From: Streptomyces carpinensis
Lineage (GTDB): Bacteria > Actinomycetota > Actinomycetes > Streptomycetales > Streptomycetaceae
Direction: 5' to 3'
Length of the DNA stretch: 42,909 nt
Assembly: GCF_002154505.1 (NCBI RefSeq)
Contig: NZ_MUBM01000173.1
Coordinates: 1 to 42,909 of the forward strand
Shown here: positions 31,911 through 40,017 of the stretch, one piece after another
How the letters are laid out: every line of letters starts with the position of its first letter
How positions within the stretch are numbered: the stretch's first letter is position 1
The notes under the pieces: model-generated
Seen by the model: the letters and a program-made list of their open reading frames with translations, nothing else
Databases searched by the model: none
What the model was told of the DNA's origin: nothing
Position numbers and translations under genes: made by a program

Positions 31911-32315
31911 TCAGTCCGGGGGGCCCGGCCAGTACGCCAGGCCGTCGTGCGATGGCGGCTGGCTGGTCGCTTCCTGCGGCGAGTCGTAGAACTCGTAGGC
32001 TCCGCGCAGGCCGCCGTGCCGGAAGACCTTGAGTATCTGGGCGGACGGGCACGTGATCCGCAGGGAGCCCTCCTGTTTTCTGATGTGCTTGGTGATCGCC
32101 ACGACCGTGCTCAGGCCCATCGAGTCCAGGAAGGGCACGAAACACAGGTCCAGGACGAAGTGGCGGTGCCCCTGGTCGAGGAGCCGGGCCACGGCTGTGC
32201 GGATCTCGGCGTGGGTGCGGATGTCCACTTCGCCGTCGATCTCCAGCACGGTCCAGCCGTTGATCACGTCGTAGCTGACGGTGATGTGCTGGTCGCGGAT
32301 GAGGGTCGTTCGCAT
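31911..32315 (-). CDS. STAS-domain anti-anti-sigma factor
   Basis: Anti-sigma factor antagonist of 134 aa. The STAS domain fills residues about 8-112 (GWTVLEIDGEVDIRTHAEIRTAV, HFVLDLCFVPFLDSMGLSTVV) with the phosphorylatable Ser at S65 in FLDSMG. It would bind an RsbW-like kinase when unphosphorylated and free a sigma factor. The C-terminal 20 residues (PSHDGLAYWPGPPD) are an extra tail. ATG 32315 has GAGGGG upstream. An RsbW-like remnant lies close by, so the original partner may be lost; the large phosphatase-like protein at 25956 is a possible partner. Confidence 0.9.
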   Translation of the reverse strand: MRTTLIRDQHITVSYDVINGWTVLEIDGEVDIRTHAEIRTAVARLLDQGHRHFVLDLCFVPFLDSMGLSTVVAITKHIRKQEGSLRITCPSAQILKVFRHGGLRGAYEFYDSPQEATSQPPSHDGLAYWPGPPD

Positions 32316-32515
32316 GGCCACCCCTCTTCCCGGCTTCGGGCGGGCACAGGTTCCCCCAGCGACGCGTTGCGCGGCGGTCGGGAAGTGTCTGTCCTGCCGG
32401 CAGATGCCGCCTGCCTCCATCCAAGACGTCCGTCCGCTGATCGCAAGCCCAGCGGCATCTCGATCACCTCAGGGGTATCCCTGGGGGCGGTGTAGAGGTT
32501 TCCGGAGAGTGCGGG

Positions 32516-32701
32516 GTGTGTCGGCCTGAGGAGGAGTTCCAGCCGCTGACGGAGGACGGTCCGCGGCTGGTCCAGCGCGCGCGGGAACTCACGCAGGGAT
32601 ACTTGACGGCCCTGGCACCCGGCCGGCGGCGATGTGGCGGTGTCGGTGCTGCTGGTAGGCCTGAGCTGGTCAGTAATGCAGTGCGGCATGTCGTGGGATG
32701 A
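32516..32701 (+). pseudogene. RsbW-like HATPase anti-sigma fragment
   Basis: The frame encodes ARELTQGYLTALAP and ends ELVSNAVRHVVG. The last part is the N-box of RsbW/SpoIIAB-type ATPases; the rest of the domain (G boxes) is missing because of a stop at 32699-32701. Internal frames between the two parts do not agree, suggesting frameshifts. This is a relic of an anti-sigma kinase next to a STAS gene. Confidence 0.6.
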
Positions 32702-32810
32702 CCGGCCGGGCCACACCGCGGGACGGCCGTCACCCGATCCACGAGGCAGAAGCCGCGGGGGTCGTCAGGCTTCTCTCCGCCGCCCCGGCGCGCGGACTGC
32801 GGGAGGTAGG

Positions 32811-32826
32811 ATACCCGCAGGGGTAT
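32811..32826 (+). promoter_or_regulatory. CsoR/CstR-type operator
   Basis: ATACCCGCAGGGGTAT is an inverted repeat with G-tracts, the pattern bound by CsoR-family repressors. It ends 15 bases before the GTG of the CsoR-like gene and overlaps its likely promoter, so it indicates autoregulation. Confidence 0.75.
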
Positions 32827-32841
32827 ACGGAGGAGTGCGTT

Positions 32842-33123
32842 GTGGAACTGGCGATGGCGGAGAAGGAACTGAAGTCGGTGGTCAACCGCCTGCGCCGGGC
32901 GCAGGGCCAGATCGCCGGCGTGATCAAGATGATCGAGGAGGGGCGGGACTGCGAGGAGGTCGTCACGCAACTCGCGGCGGCTTCCCGGGCTCTGGACAGG
33001 GCCGGATTCGCGGTCATCGCCACCGGCCTGCAGCGCTGCCTCAGCGACTCGGAGATGGCCGCCGGCGGAGACCAGGAGCAGATGCGGGCCCGGCTGGAGA
33101 AGCTCTTCCTGTCGTTGGCCTGA
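32842..33123 (+). CDS. CsoR/CstR-family repressor lacking the copper-binding His
   Basis: Helical repressor of 93 aa (DUF156). NRLRRAQGQIAGVIKMIEEGRDCEEVVTQLAAASRALDRAG is typical. C37 and C66 keep the 29-residue spacing of the CsoR Cys pair, but the middle ligand position, His61 in CsoR, is Gly62 (ATGLQRC). Copper sensing needs the Cys-His-Cys set, so a thiol-based sulfane-sulfur sensor of the CstR kind, or another ligand, is more likely. The GTG start has GGAGGA seven bases upstream. A cognate operator precedes it, and a set of metal-rich exported proteins and a permease follow on the same strand. Confidence 0.88.
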   Translation: MELAMAEKELKSVVNRLRRAQGQIAGVIKMIEEGRDCEEVVTQLAAASRALDRAGFAVIATGLQRCLSDSEMAAGGDQEQMRARLEKLFLSLA

Positions 33124-33268
33124 GCCGAGTGCCCTGATGGGCGCGCCCGGTCAGGTCGCAGACGGGCAACCGAGCCCTCGACGAAACCGTGCGCTCACGG
33201 CCTGCCCCACCGTCTCGGGCGCGGCTCGTCATCCATGAATCACAACTAGCTGCCCGGCGTCGAGGCAC

Positions 33269-33342
33269 GGGCTTCCAGAATCCGGCGGGATCAAGCAGAG
33301 GCGGCGGGCTTCCAGAATCCGCCGGGATCAAGCAGAGGCGGC
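33269..33342 (+). repeat. Two tandem 37-bp repeats
   Basis: Units 33269-33305 and 33306-33342 are adjacent and identical except for one base (CCGGCGGG against CCGCCGGG). They occupy the 332-base gap between the CsoR-like gene and the DUF6153-type gene, where no other feature was seen. They may result from slippage or be paired regulator sites. Confidence 0.85.
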
Positions 33343-33455
33343 ATTCCATCCGGGCCGCTCCAGGGAGCCGGGAGGGGATGCCGCCGAGCGCTCGATACCC
33401 TGCCCCGGTATGGTCGGTGGCGGGTGCCGAGCGAGACGGAAGAGAGGGCAGGACC

Positions 33456-33917
33456 GTGGACAGCGTGCGGGCGCGAGCGGGCAGGCGGGGCATGACCCGG
33501 CTGCTGGCGGTGTGCGCGGTGCTGTGCGGCCTGTTCCTCATGCACGGCGCCCCGGCCACCGCCGCGGAGGGCTGCCACGGCGCCATGACCGCTGCCTCCG
33601 CCATCTCGACCTCGCCGATGCCCAGCGGCCACGACGCCGCCCCCATGCCCACGGCCCAAGGGCCCGACGCACACGGTCAGGGTTCAACGGTCCGGGCCGC
33701 CGGCACATCGCAGATGTCCGGGGAGCTGTGCGTCTCGACCCCGGCCCATGAGCGGGTCCCCTTGCCTGCGCCCGCCCTGCTCGCCGTGGCAGGCGCCGGC
33801 GTGCTCGCCCTGTGGGCGCCGGCGCGACTGCGGGCGGCGGCCGGCGGGACGGGGCGGCGGGGGCCACCGGGCGGCGGACGACATCTCCTGCTTCAGGTGT
33901 GCATCGCGCGGACGTGA
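33456..33917 (+). CDS. DUF6153-type exported or membrane protein, His/Met-rich
   Basis: Protein of 153 aa. A hydrophobic segment at about 13-37 may be a signal or anchor. A His/Met-rich linker follows (CHGAMTA, MPSGHDAAPMP, DAHGQ). Then comes GELCVSTPAHERVPLPAPALLAVAGAGVLALW as a second membrane segment, and the C-terminus LLLQVCIART. The C-terminal motif is that of the Streptomyces DUF6153 family. Possible metal ligands, and the position between a CsoR-type repressor and a Met/His-rich lipoprotein, suggest a metal-related role; this is inference. GTG 33456 is used; an ATG 12 codons later is an alternative start. Confidence 0.75.
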   Translation: MDSVRARAGRRGMTRLLAVCAVLCGLFLMHGAPATAAEGCHGAMTAASAISTSPMPSGHDAAPMPTAQGPDAHGQGSTVRAAGTSQMSGELCVSTPAHERVPLPAPALLAVAGAGVLALWAPARLRAAAGGTGRRGPPGGGRHLLLQVCIART

Positions 33918-34019
33918 CAGGCACGCGCCGGAGCCCGGCCCAGGCCGGAGCCGGCACCGTGTCCTGCTCGTCTCCGCGCGCCACCGGTGTGGTGCGCCCA
34001 CCCGGAAAGACCCACGTCG

Positions 34020-34943
34020 ATGTCCACCTCTTCCCGTTCCACCGCACGCCGCGGCTCGGCCGCGGCCGGTGCCGCGGCCGCTCTGGCGCTGACCCTGGCC
34101 GCCTGCGGCTCCTCCGGCGACTCCTCCTCCATGCCCGGCATGGACCACGGCGCCAAGGCCTCCGCGCCCTCCTCGCCCAGCCCATCTCAGGCGATGGGCG
34201 ACATGCCCGGCATGGATCACATGGCCACCGGCGACGGCCTGTCCGACGCCCAGGACGGCTACCGCCTCACCTCCACGGACGCCACGCTGCCGTCGGGTAA
34301 GCGGACCGCCTACCGGTTCACGGTCGCGGGCCCGGACGGCAAGCCGGTCAGCGACTTCGCCGTCGACCAGACGAAGCGGATGCACTTCTACGCCATCCGC
34401 TCCGACCTGACCGGCTTCCAGCACATCCACCCTGCCATGGCCGCCGACGGCACCTGGAGCGCCGACCTGGCCTCCCTCGCCCCGGGCTCATGGCGCATGT
34501 TCGCCTCCTTCACCCCCGCCGCCGGACCCGGCAAGGGCAAGGACCTCGTGCTGTCGCGCACCCTCACAGTGCCCGGCGACGCCACGAAGACGACGCTGCC
34601 CGCGCCCGCGGGCAGCACGCAGGTCGACGGGTACACCGTCACCGTCAAGGGCGAGCCCATGGCGGGGATGTCGCACCCGCTGACCGTCTCCGTCGCCAAG
34701 GACGGCAAGCCCGTCACCGACCTGCGGCCCTACCTCGGCACCTACGCCCACCTGACCGCCTTCCACGAAGGCGACGCCGCGTTCGCCCACCTCCACCCGA
34801 CCACCGAGGTGACCGCGGACCACGGCGGCCCGGACCTGAACTTCCAGGCCGAACTGCCCACCTCCGGCAACTGGCGGTTGTTCCTGCAGTTCCGGACCGG
34901 CGGCACGCTCCACACCGCCGCCCTGACCCTGCGCGTGGGCTGA
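34020..34943 (+). CDS. Met/His-rich lipoprotein
   Basis: Extracytoplasmic lipoprotein of 307 aa with a lipobox LAAC (Cys 29). Directly after it come SSSMPGMDHGAK and MGDMPGMDHMATG, repeated Met-x-Met/His stretches like those that bind copper in exported copper proteins. The rest is two beta-rich repeats that each contain a HxHP element (QHIHPAM and FAHLHPTTEV), as in YtkA-like or related cupric-binding domains. ATG 34020 fits the signal peptide. A terminator follows and the permease gene is downstream. A copper chaperone or scavenger role is likely but not proven. Confidence 0.8.
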   Translation: MSTSSRSTARRGSAAAGAAAALALTLAACGSSGDSSSMPGMDHGAKASAPSSPSPSQAMGDMPGMDHMATGDGLSDAQDGYRLTSTDATLPSGKRTAYRFTVAGPDGKPVSDFAVDQTKRMHFYAIRSDLTGFQHIHPAMAADGTWSADLASLAPGSWRMFASFTPAAGPGKGKDLVLSRTLTVPGDATKTTLPAPAGSTQVDGYTVTVKGEPMAGMSHPLTVSVAKDGKPVTDLRPYLGTYAHLTAFHEGDAAFAHLHPTTEVTADHGGPDLNFQAELPTSGNWRLFLQFRTGGTLHTAALTLRVG

Positions 34944-34949
34944 CCCCCG

Positions 34950-34980
34950 GCGGGGCGCCGCCTCTGCGGCGGCGCCCCGC
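34950..34980 (+). terminator. Terminator between lipoprotein and permease genes
   Basis: Perfect 13-bp GC stem (34950-34962 with 34968-34980) with a five-base loop, six bases past the lipoprotein stop. It could reduce read-through into the permease gene. Confidence 0.75.
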
Positions 34981-35060
34981 ACCCCGGTCGGCAGGCAACT
35001 ACTCCGGCCCATGGAGTGTCCGCCGGTCGTACGCCGCACTTCGGAGGGAACGCTTCACAG

Positions 35061-36272
35061 ATGCACGCCGTACTGCACGCACTGTCGATCACCGGTTCCA
35101 TGACCTGGGAGATCACCTGGGCCCTCATCCTGGGCTTCGCCCTGTCGGCCATCGTCCAGGCCGTGGTCCGCAAGTCCACCGTCGTATCCCTGCTCGGCGA
35201 CGACCGGCCCCGCACCCTCGCCGTCGCCGCGGGCCTGGGCGTGGCGTCCTCGTCGTGCTCCTACGCCGCGGTGGCGCTGGCGCGCTCGCTGTTCCGCAAG
35301 GGCGCCGACTTCACCGCCGCGATGGCCTTCGAGATCGCCTCCACCAACCTCGTCGTCGAGCTCGGCGTCATCCTCGCGCTGCTGATGGGCTGGCAGTTCA
35401 CCGCCGCCGAGTTCGTCGGCGGTCCCATCATGATCGCCCTGCTGGCAGTGCTGTTCCGGCTGCTTCTGCGCGCGCGGCTCCTGCGCCAGGCCCGCGAGCA
35501 GGCGGAACGCGGGTTGGCCGGGTCGATGGAGGGCCACGCCGCGATGGACATGTCCGTCCGAGGCGAGGGTTCCTTCACCCGGCGGCTGCTCTCCCGTGAG
35601 GGCTTCACCGCCACCAGCCACGTGTTCGTCATGGAGTGGGCGGCGATCCTGCGCGACCTGGTCGTCGGCCTGCTCATCGCCGGCGCCGTCGCCGCCTGGG
35701 TCCCGGACTCCTTCTGGCGCACCTTCTTCTTCGAGGGCCACCCGCTCGCCGCCAAGCTGTGGGGACCCGTCGTCGGCCCGCTGGTGGCGATCGCCTCCTT
35801 CGTGTGCTCCATCGGCAACGTGCCGCTGGCGGTGGTGCTGTGGAAGGGCGGCATCAGCTTCGGAGGCGTGGTGGCGTTCATCTTCGCCGACCTGCTGATC
35901 CTGCCGATCCTCAACATCTACCGGAAGTACTACGGCGCGAGGATGGCCGTCTTCCTCCTGGGCACCTTCTACCTGGCGATGGTCATCGCCGGATACGTCG
36001 TGGAGTTCGCCTTCGGCGGCCTCGGTCTGATCCCCGACCAGGCCGCCGCGAAGGTTCCCATGCAGGGCGTCAACTGGAACTACACCACCTGGCTCAACAT
36101 CGCCTTCCTGGTCCTCGCCGCCGTGCTTCTGGTGCGGTTCTGGCGGACCGGCGGGCTGTCCATGGTGCGCATGATGGGCGGCGCTCCGGACACCGGCCGC
36201 GACCACACCGCACACACGCAGCACGGACACCACGCGGGCGACCACGCGAACCTCGACGAGGAACGCCAATGA
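35061..36272 (+). CDS. UPF0718/DUF318-type permease with His-rich tail
   Basis: Membrane transporter of 403 aa with about eight helices in two halves joined by a polar loop (residues about 145-190). LGVASSSCSYAAVALARSLFRKGADFTAAMAFEIASTNLVVELG and ASFVCSIGNVPLAVVLWKGGISFGGVVAFIFADLLILPIL are the two signature repeats; their SSCSY and CSIGNVP Cys are suited to soft metals. The tail HTAHTQHGHHAGDHAN is His-rich. The family includes exporters for arsenicals and suspected metal exporters. The start is ATG 35061, with a GGAGGG placed rather far upstream; GTG 35016 is an alternative. Efflux of a thiophilic metal is inferred from these residues and the neighbours. Confidence 0.8.
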   Translation: MHAVLHALSITGSMTWEITWALILGFALSAIVQAVVRKSTVVSLLGDDRPRTLAVAAGLGVASSSCSYAAVALARSLFRKGADFTAAMAFEIASTNLVVELGVILALLMGWQFTAAEFVGGPIMIALLAVLFRLLLRARLLRQAREQAERGLAGSMEGHAAMDMSVRGEGSFTRRLLSREGFTATSHVFVMEWAAILRDLVVGLLIAGAVAAWVPDSFWRTFFFEGHPLAAKLWGPVVGPLVAIASFVCSIGNVPLAVVLWKGGISFGGVVAFIFADLLILPILNIYRKYYGARMAVFLLGTFYLAMVIAGYVVEFAFGGLGLIPDQAAAKVPMQGVNWNYTTWLNIAFLVLAAVLLVRFWRTGGLSMVRMMGGAPDTGRDHTAHTQHGHHAGDHANLDEERQ

Positions 36273-36381
36273 CGGAGCAGCCCTCCACCAGCGGGTCGAC
36301 GGCCGACCCCACCCCGGGGCCGGTCCGCCGAACGGCACAGTCCGCAACCCGCCCCGCCGGAGCTGCCGCCGGCCGTCGGGG

Positions 36382-37015
36382 TCAGCCGTCGGAGCGAGGG
36401 GCCGCAGGCGGAGAAGAGCGGTAGGTGCGGAAGAACTCGGTGATGTCCTGGGCCAGCAGGTCGGGTTCCTCGTGGGCGGCGAAGTGCCCGCCGCGGGGCA
36501 TCTGCGTGTAGCGCGTGACGTTGTACGTGCGCTCTGCCCAGCTCCGCGGTGGCCGGCTCAGATCGGCGGGGAACAGTGCGACGGCCGTCGGAACGCCGAC
36601 CCGCTCCACGCGTCGGGTCAGGCCGTGGGCGTACTAGTAGTACGGCCGGAATGAGGTGGAGATCGTGCCGGTGAACCAGTAGAGGGAGGCTTGGGTGAGG
36701 AGGAAGTCGTCGCTGAAGCGGGCGGACAGGTCGCCGCCGCAGTCGCTCCAGGCACGGTACTTCTCGACGATCCAGGCGAGCAGTCCGGCCGAGGTCGGCG
36801 AGGTGTGAGGGGAGGGCGTTGATGGCGGCCTCGTGGGCTCGCCAGTCGTAGCCGCGGGCCCAGTGGGTGACGAGGCGCCGGAGTTCTGTCGCGTCGGTAC
36901 CCGCCTCCCAACCCTCGACCGGCCAGGGCTCGGCCCATCGTGTGGCCTCCAACCGGGCACGGAGGTCGGCGAGTTCACCGTCACTGACCGCGATCATCGG
37001 CGGGTTGCTCGGCAT
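36382..37015 (-). pseudogene. Broken epoxide hydrolase
   Basis: Three pieces of one epoxide hydrolase are present in order. The N-terminal EHN domain starts at ATG 37015 (ADLRARLEATRWAEP, WRAHEAAINALPSHLAD). A middle piece in another frame has AGLLAWIVEKYRAWSDCGGD and ends at a stop near 36634 (STSFRPYY). A C-terminal piece has ADLSRPPRSWAERTYNVTRY and MPRGGHFAAHEEPDLLAQDI. The whole alpha/beta-hydrolase section with HGWPGS and the nucleophile Asp is deleted between the first and second pieces, and there is a frameshift as well as a stop. It cannot be active. Confidence 0.8.
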
Positions 37016-37307
37016 CGGATTCTCCTTGGTGTACTGAGGGTCTCGGCGTGACGGGGGAGGGGCGGTCCGAGCCGGTGCGGGTGAGACCGGCAGGTCGGGG
37101 CGGTCGGCGCCGGCGAGTCCCGGGCCGGCTTCCTGGCCGTCGAGGACGGACAGCCGTGCATCTCCGCCTGGAACGTTCCGTAGCGGCGTGCCTACCGCGT
37201 CTCACTCCCGCCGGGAGAAGCGCCGGGGCGGAGATCGGGTTGGACGGCGTTCGCCCGAGTGGCCAATTATGGGTGGCTCATGTTCCCGAACGCGTCAGGC
37301 GGCGACA

Positions 37308-38084
37308 GTGACACCCCCCGCGCCCTCCATGAACCGGCGTCGACTGCTCACCCGGACCCTTCCCGCGGTGGCGGCCACTTTGCTGACCACCACCTCTGGC
37401 TCCCGGCGTGAGGCCGAGCCGCTGTCGGCGTTGGTCTACCGCGGTCCGGGTGCCTGCGACGGATGCGCGGAGGCGGTGGCCGCACTGCTGAAGCTGGGCC
37501 CTCGCCCGTTCAAGGTCAGGTACGTCGGTCCCGGCGAGGAGGTGCCGCTGACCGCGGCCGGTCTGGCGGAGGCCGATGTGTACGCCCAGCCCGGTGGCGA
37601 CGACGACCTCGACGGGACCTGGGAGGGGCTGAAGGGCGCCGCCGGCGCGATCCGCGACTGGACCCGCGGCGGCGGCCGCTACCTCGGGTTCTGCATGGGC
37701 GGCTATCTGGCTGGGAGCGATCCGGGCTTCGGTCTGCTGCCCGGTGACACCGACGAGTACATAGCCTCGTCCGGGGCCTCGGTCCGCGACGAGCGGGACA
37801 CGGTCGTGCCGGTGATGTGGAAGGGCGCGTCGCGGCACATGTATTTCCAGGACGGCCCGGTCTTCGTTCTGGACGACGGTGCGGACGCGTCCGTACTCGC
37901 CAGGTACGACAACGGGACCGTGGCGGCCGTCGTCGCGCCGTACGGCAAGGGCCGGGTCGGAGTGGTCGGGCCGCACCCGGAGGCCGACAGCTCCTGGTAC
38001 TCGGACGCGGGGCTGAGCAATCCCGACGGCGTGCGTTTCGATCTGGCCCACGACCTGGTCGAGGAGACCCTCAAGGGCCTGTAG
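37308..38084 (+). CDS. Exported BPL_N / glutamine-amidotransferase-like protein
   Basis: Protein of 258 aa. The N-terminus NRRRLLTRTLPAVAATLLTTTSG looks like a Tat-type or Sec signal. The mature part has a class I amidotransferase-like fold of the biotin-protein-ligase N-terminal (BPL_N) group: ALVYRGPGACDGCAEAVAALL, YAQPGGDDDLDGTW and GRYLGFCMGGYLAGSD, where GxCxGG is the nucleophile elbow with Cys, and a C-terminal GKGRVGVVGPHPEAD with a His. GTG 37308 is used because AGGCGG lies five bases upstream; ATG 37329 is an alternative start. Function in this family is unknown. Confidence 0.82.
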   Translation: MTPPAPSMNRRRLLTRTLPAVAATLLTTTSGSRREAEPLSALVYRGPGACDGCAEAVAALLKLGPRPFKVRYVGPGEEVPLTAAGLAEADVYAQPGGDDDLDGTWEGLKGAAGAIRDWTRGGGRYLGFCMGGYLAGSDPGFGLLPGDTDEYIASSGASVRDERDTVVPVMWKGASRHMYFQDGPVFVLDDGADASVLARYDNGTVAAVVAPYGKGRVGVVGPHPEADSSWYSDAGLSNPDGVRFDLAHDLVEETLKGL

Positions 38085-38119
38085 CGACCGGTCCGCGGCC
38101 GGGAGCGTGTGCGTGCCGG

Positions 38120-38530
38120 TCAGTCGGCTCCGCCGAGGACGGTGGCGAGGCGGTCCAGGACGTGGGGCCAGCCGTGTCCCATGCCGTTGTACGCCTGCCG
38201 GCCCATCGGGGAATCGAGGTCGAAGCCGGCGTGGGTCAGGCGCAGGCGGGTGCCCTCGCCTTCCGGCTCCAGCCGCCAGGTGATGGTGGTGTCGAGCGTG
38301 CCCTCGGCGAACCGGTAGGCCAGCAGCCGCTGTTCCTCCACTTCGGTCACCTCGCAGGGCTGGGCGCCGAAGTCGCCCATGTCCAGGGTGAAGCGGTGGC
38401 CGACCACCGGTTTGACGTCTCCTGCGGCCCACCAGCGGGCGTGGAGGTGGGGATCGGTCAGGGCGTTCCACACCGCGGCCGGGGGGTGGGGCAGAAACCT
38501 GTCGAGGTTGATCGTGTTGTTCTCGGTCAC
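38120..38530 (-). CDS. SRPBCC (AHSA1-like) protein
   Basis: Small START/Bet v1-fold protein of 136 aa. FLPHPPAAVWNALTDPHLHARWW at the N-terminus and GHGWPHVLDRLATVL in the last helix are standard for the activator-of-Hsp90 homologue 1-like group. The GTG start overlaps the stop of the ArsR gene (GTGA), so it is the second gene of a two-gene operon. This ArsR-plus-SRPBCC pair is widespread; ligands are generally unknown. Confidence 0.9.
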   Translation of the reverse strand: MTENNTINLDRFLPHPPAAVWNALTDPHLHARWWAAGDVKPVVGHRFTLDMGDFGAQPCEVTEVEEQRLLAYRFAEGTLDTTITWRLEPEGEGTRLRLTHAGFDLDSPMGRQAYNGMGHGWPHVLDRLATVLGGAD

Positions 38531-38841
38531 TTCTCGCTCTCCTCGTCCAAAAGATCGGCCAGCGCGTCCAGGCGCTGGTTCCAGTAGTGCTCGAAGGGGT
38601 GCAGCCACTCGCTCACCTCGGCCAGCGGTGCCGGCTGCAGGTGGTAGAAGCGGTGCCGGCCACGCGGCTCCTCGCGCACCAGTCCGGCGGTGCGGAGCAC
38701 CGCGAGGTGCTCGGAGACCGCCGGCCTCCCGAGCTCGAACATCCCGGCCAGCTCACCGGTGGAGCGTGGCCCTTCACGCAGGGTCTCCAGCAGTTTGCGA
38801 CGCACCGGGTTGGCCAGCACGCCGAACACGTCGGCAGGCAT
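38527..38841 (-). CDS. ArsR-family regulator
   Basis: Winged helix-turn-helix regulator of 104 aa: VFGVLANPVRRKLLETLREGPRSTGELAGMF, LGRPAVSEHLAVLRTAGLVREEPRGRHRFYHL. There is no Cys-based metal site, so it is of the non-metal type that often accompanies SRPBCC genes. ATG 38841 starts at the conserved MPADVFG; there is no clear ribosome-binding site, so the mRNA may be leaderless. Confidence 0.9.
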   Translation of the reverse strand: MPADVFGVLANPVRRKLLETLREGPRSTGELAGMFELGRPAVSEHLAVLRTAGLVREEPRGRHRFYHLQPAPLAEVSEWLHPFEHYWNQRLDALADLLDEESEK

Positions 38842-39229
38842 GACGGAACTGTACGTCGGGAATATCCGACGCGTCAAAGATTTCCGACGGGTCAGTGAGG
38901 GAGATCGTGGAGGGGCGAGGTCCACCCGCGTCGGGCCCCCAGACGCGCGGCTGCCCTGGCTGGACAGCCGCCCCTGGCCGACGGGGGCCAGGGGCGGCTG
39001 GAGAGGCGGGGCTGGGTGCGCGGCTTCGAGCGGGCCGCGCAGGCGGGTGGCCGACCTGCGCACCAGCCGGCCCGGCCGGAGGAGTGCGCGCCACGCTGTG
39101 CGAACGCCTCCCGCAGACCGCCGCGCCGACGCAGAGCCCGTAGCCGAGACGCATCGAGCCGGGCACGGCTTCATCACCGGCACCCCGCAACCCGCCACCC
39201 GGGCGTCCGGGCCGCGCTCGCCGTGATCA
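38842..39229. other. Gap with terminator between ArsR and SDR genes
   Basis: 388 bases. Besides the hairpin at 38965-39000, no gene is supported. ATCCGACGCG and TTTCCGACGGG near 38862-38890 are two similar short blocks just upstream of the arsR start, possibly its operator or promoter region. Confidence 0.4.
38965..39000 (-). terminator. Terminator after the SDR gene
   Basis: Perfect 15-bp stem (38965-38979 with 38986-39000) and a six-base loop, downstream of the minus-strand SDR at 39230. Confidence 0.8.
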
Positions 39230-39946
39230 TCACCACGGCACGGGCGTGCCGTCCCAGGAGAAGAACCCGCCGTTCGGCCCGTCGTCCGGCAGGAGCGCCA
39301 GCCGTACGGCACCCTGAGCGGCCTCCGCCGGGTCCCCGCCCGCCGCGGCTGCCCGGGAGTTGAGGTCGGTGGCCCTCAGGCCGGGGGCGAGCGCGTTGAC
39401 CTTGAAGCCCTCCTCGGCCAGCGTCTGGGCGTACAGGACGGTGAGGGCGTTGAGGGCGGCCTTCGACGATCGGTACGCGGCCGCACCGCCGCCGGTGGTG
39501 GCGAACTGGGGGTTCGGGGTCGTGCTCCAGGTCAGGGATCCGGTCCCGCTGGACACGTTGACGATCCGGGGATGCGGGGAGCGGCGCAGGGCCGGCAGGA
39601 AGGCGTTGGTGACCGCGACGACCCCGAACACGTTGGTCTCGTACGTGCGCCGGAAGTCGTCCGCGGTGGTTTCGGCCGGCGGCGCGAGCGAGGGCGAGAT
39701 GCCCGCGTTGTTGACCAGGACGTCCAGGCGGTCGAGTTGCCCTGCGGCCGCGGCGATGCTGTCCGGGTCCGTCACATCGAGGACCAGCGGACGCGCGGCC
39801 CCGCCGATCTCCTCGACGGCCCGGCGCCCGCGCCCGGCGTCGCGGGAGCCCACGTACACGCCGAACCCCTCCGCGGCGAGCAGGCGGGCGATCTGCTTGC
39901 CGATGCCCTTGTTGGCACCGGTGACCAGTGCTGTGCGATCGTTCAT
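39230..39946 (-). CDS. Short-chain dehydrogenase/reductase
   Basis: Classical SDR of 238 aa. TGANKGIGKQIARLL is the NAD(P) motif, LVNNAG the Asn-region motif, SSGTGS the catalytic Ser and YRSSK the YxxxK pair. It is similar in layout to carbonyl-reductase-like SDRs from actinobacteria. ATG 39946 is the only good start. It is divergent from the XRE-type regulator at 40018 (71 bases between starts), which probably controls it. The substrate is unknown. Confidence 0.92.
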   Translation of the reverse strand: MNDRTALVTGANKGIGKQIARLLAAEGFGVYVGSRDAGRGRRAVEEIGGAARPLVLDVTDPDSIAAAAGQLDRLDVLVNNAGISPSLAPPAETTADDFRRTYETNVFGVVAVTNAFLPALRRSPHPRIVNVSSGTGSLTWSTTPNPQFATTGGGAAAYRSSKAALNALTVLYAQTLAEEGFKVNALAPGLRATDLNSRAAAAGGDPAEAAQGAVRLALLPDDGPNGGFFSWDGTPVPW

Positions 39947-40017
39947 GGCAGCCACGGTCCCCTGGCGGCGACACCCCTGCCAGGGACAACCTGTACCAGG
40001 CACCGGGAGGAGAGCCC

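Noticed and set aside
32470..32483. CAGGGGTATCCCTG as another CsoR-type operator
   Set aside because: The arms and centre do not follow the ATACCC-n4-GGGTAT layout and the nearest intact gene is not an expected target.
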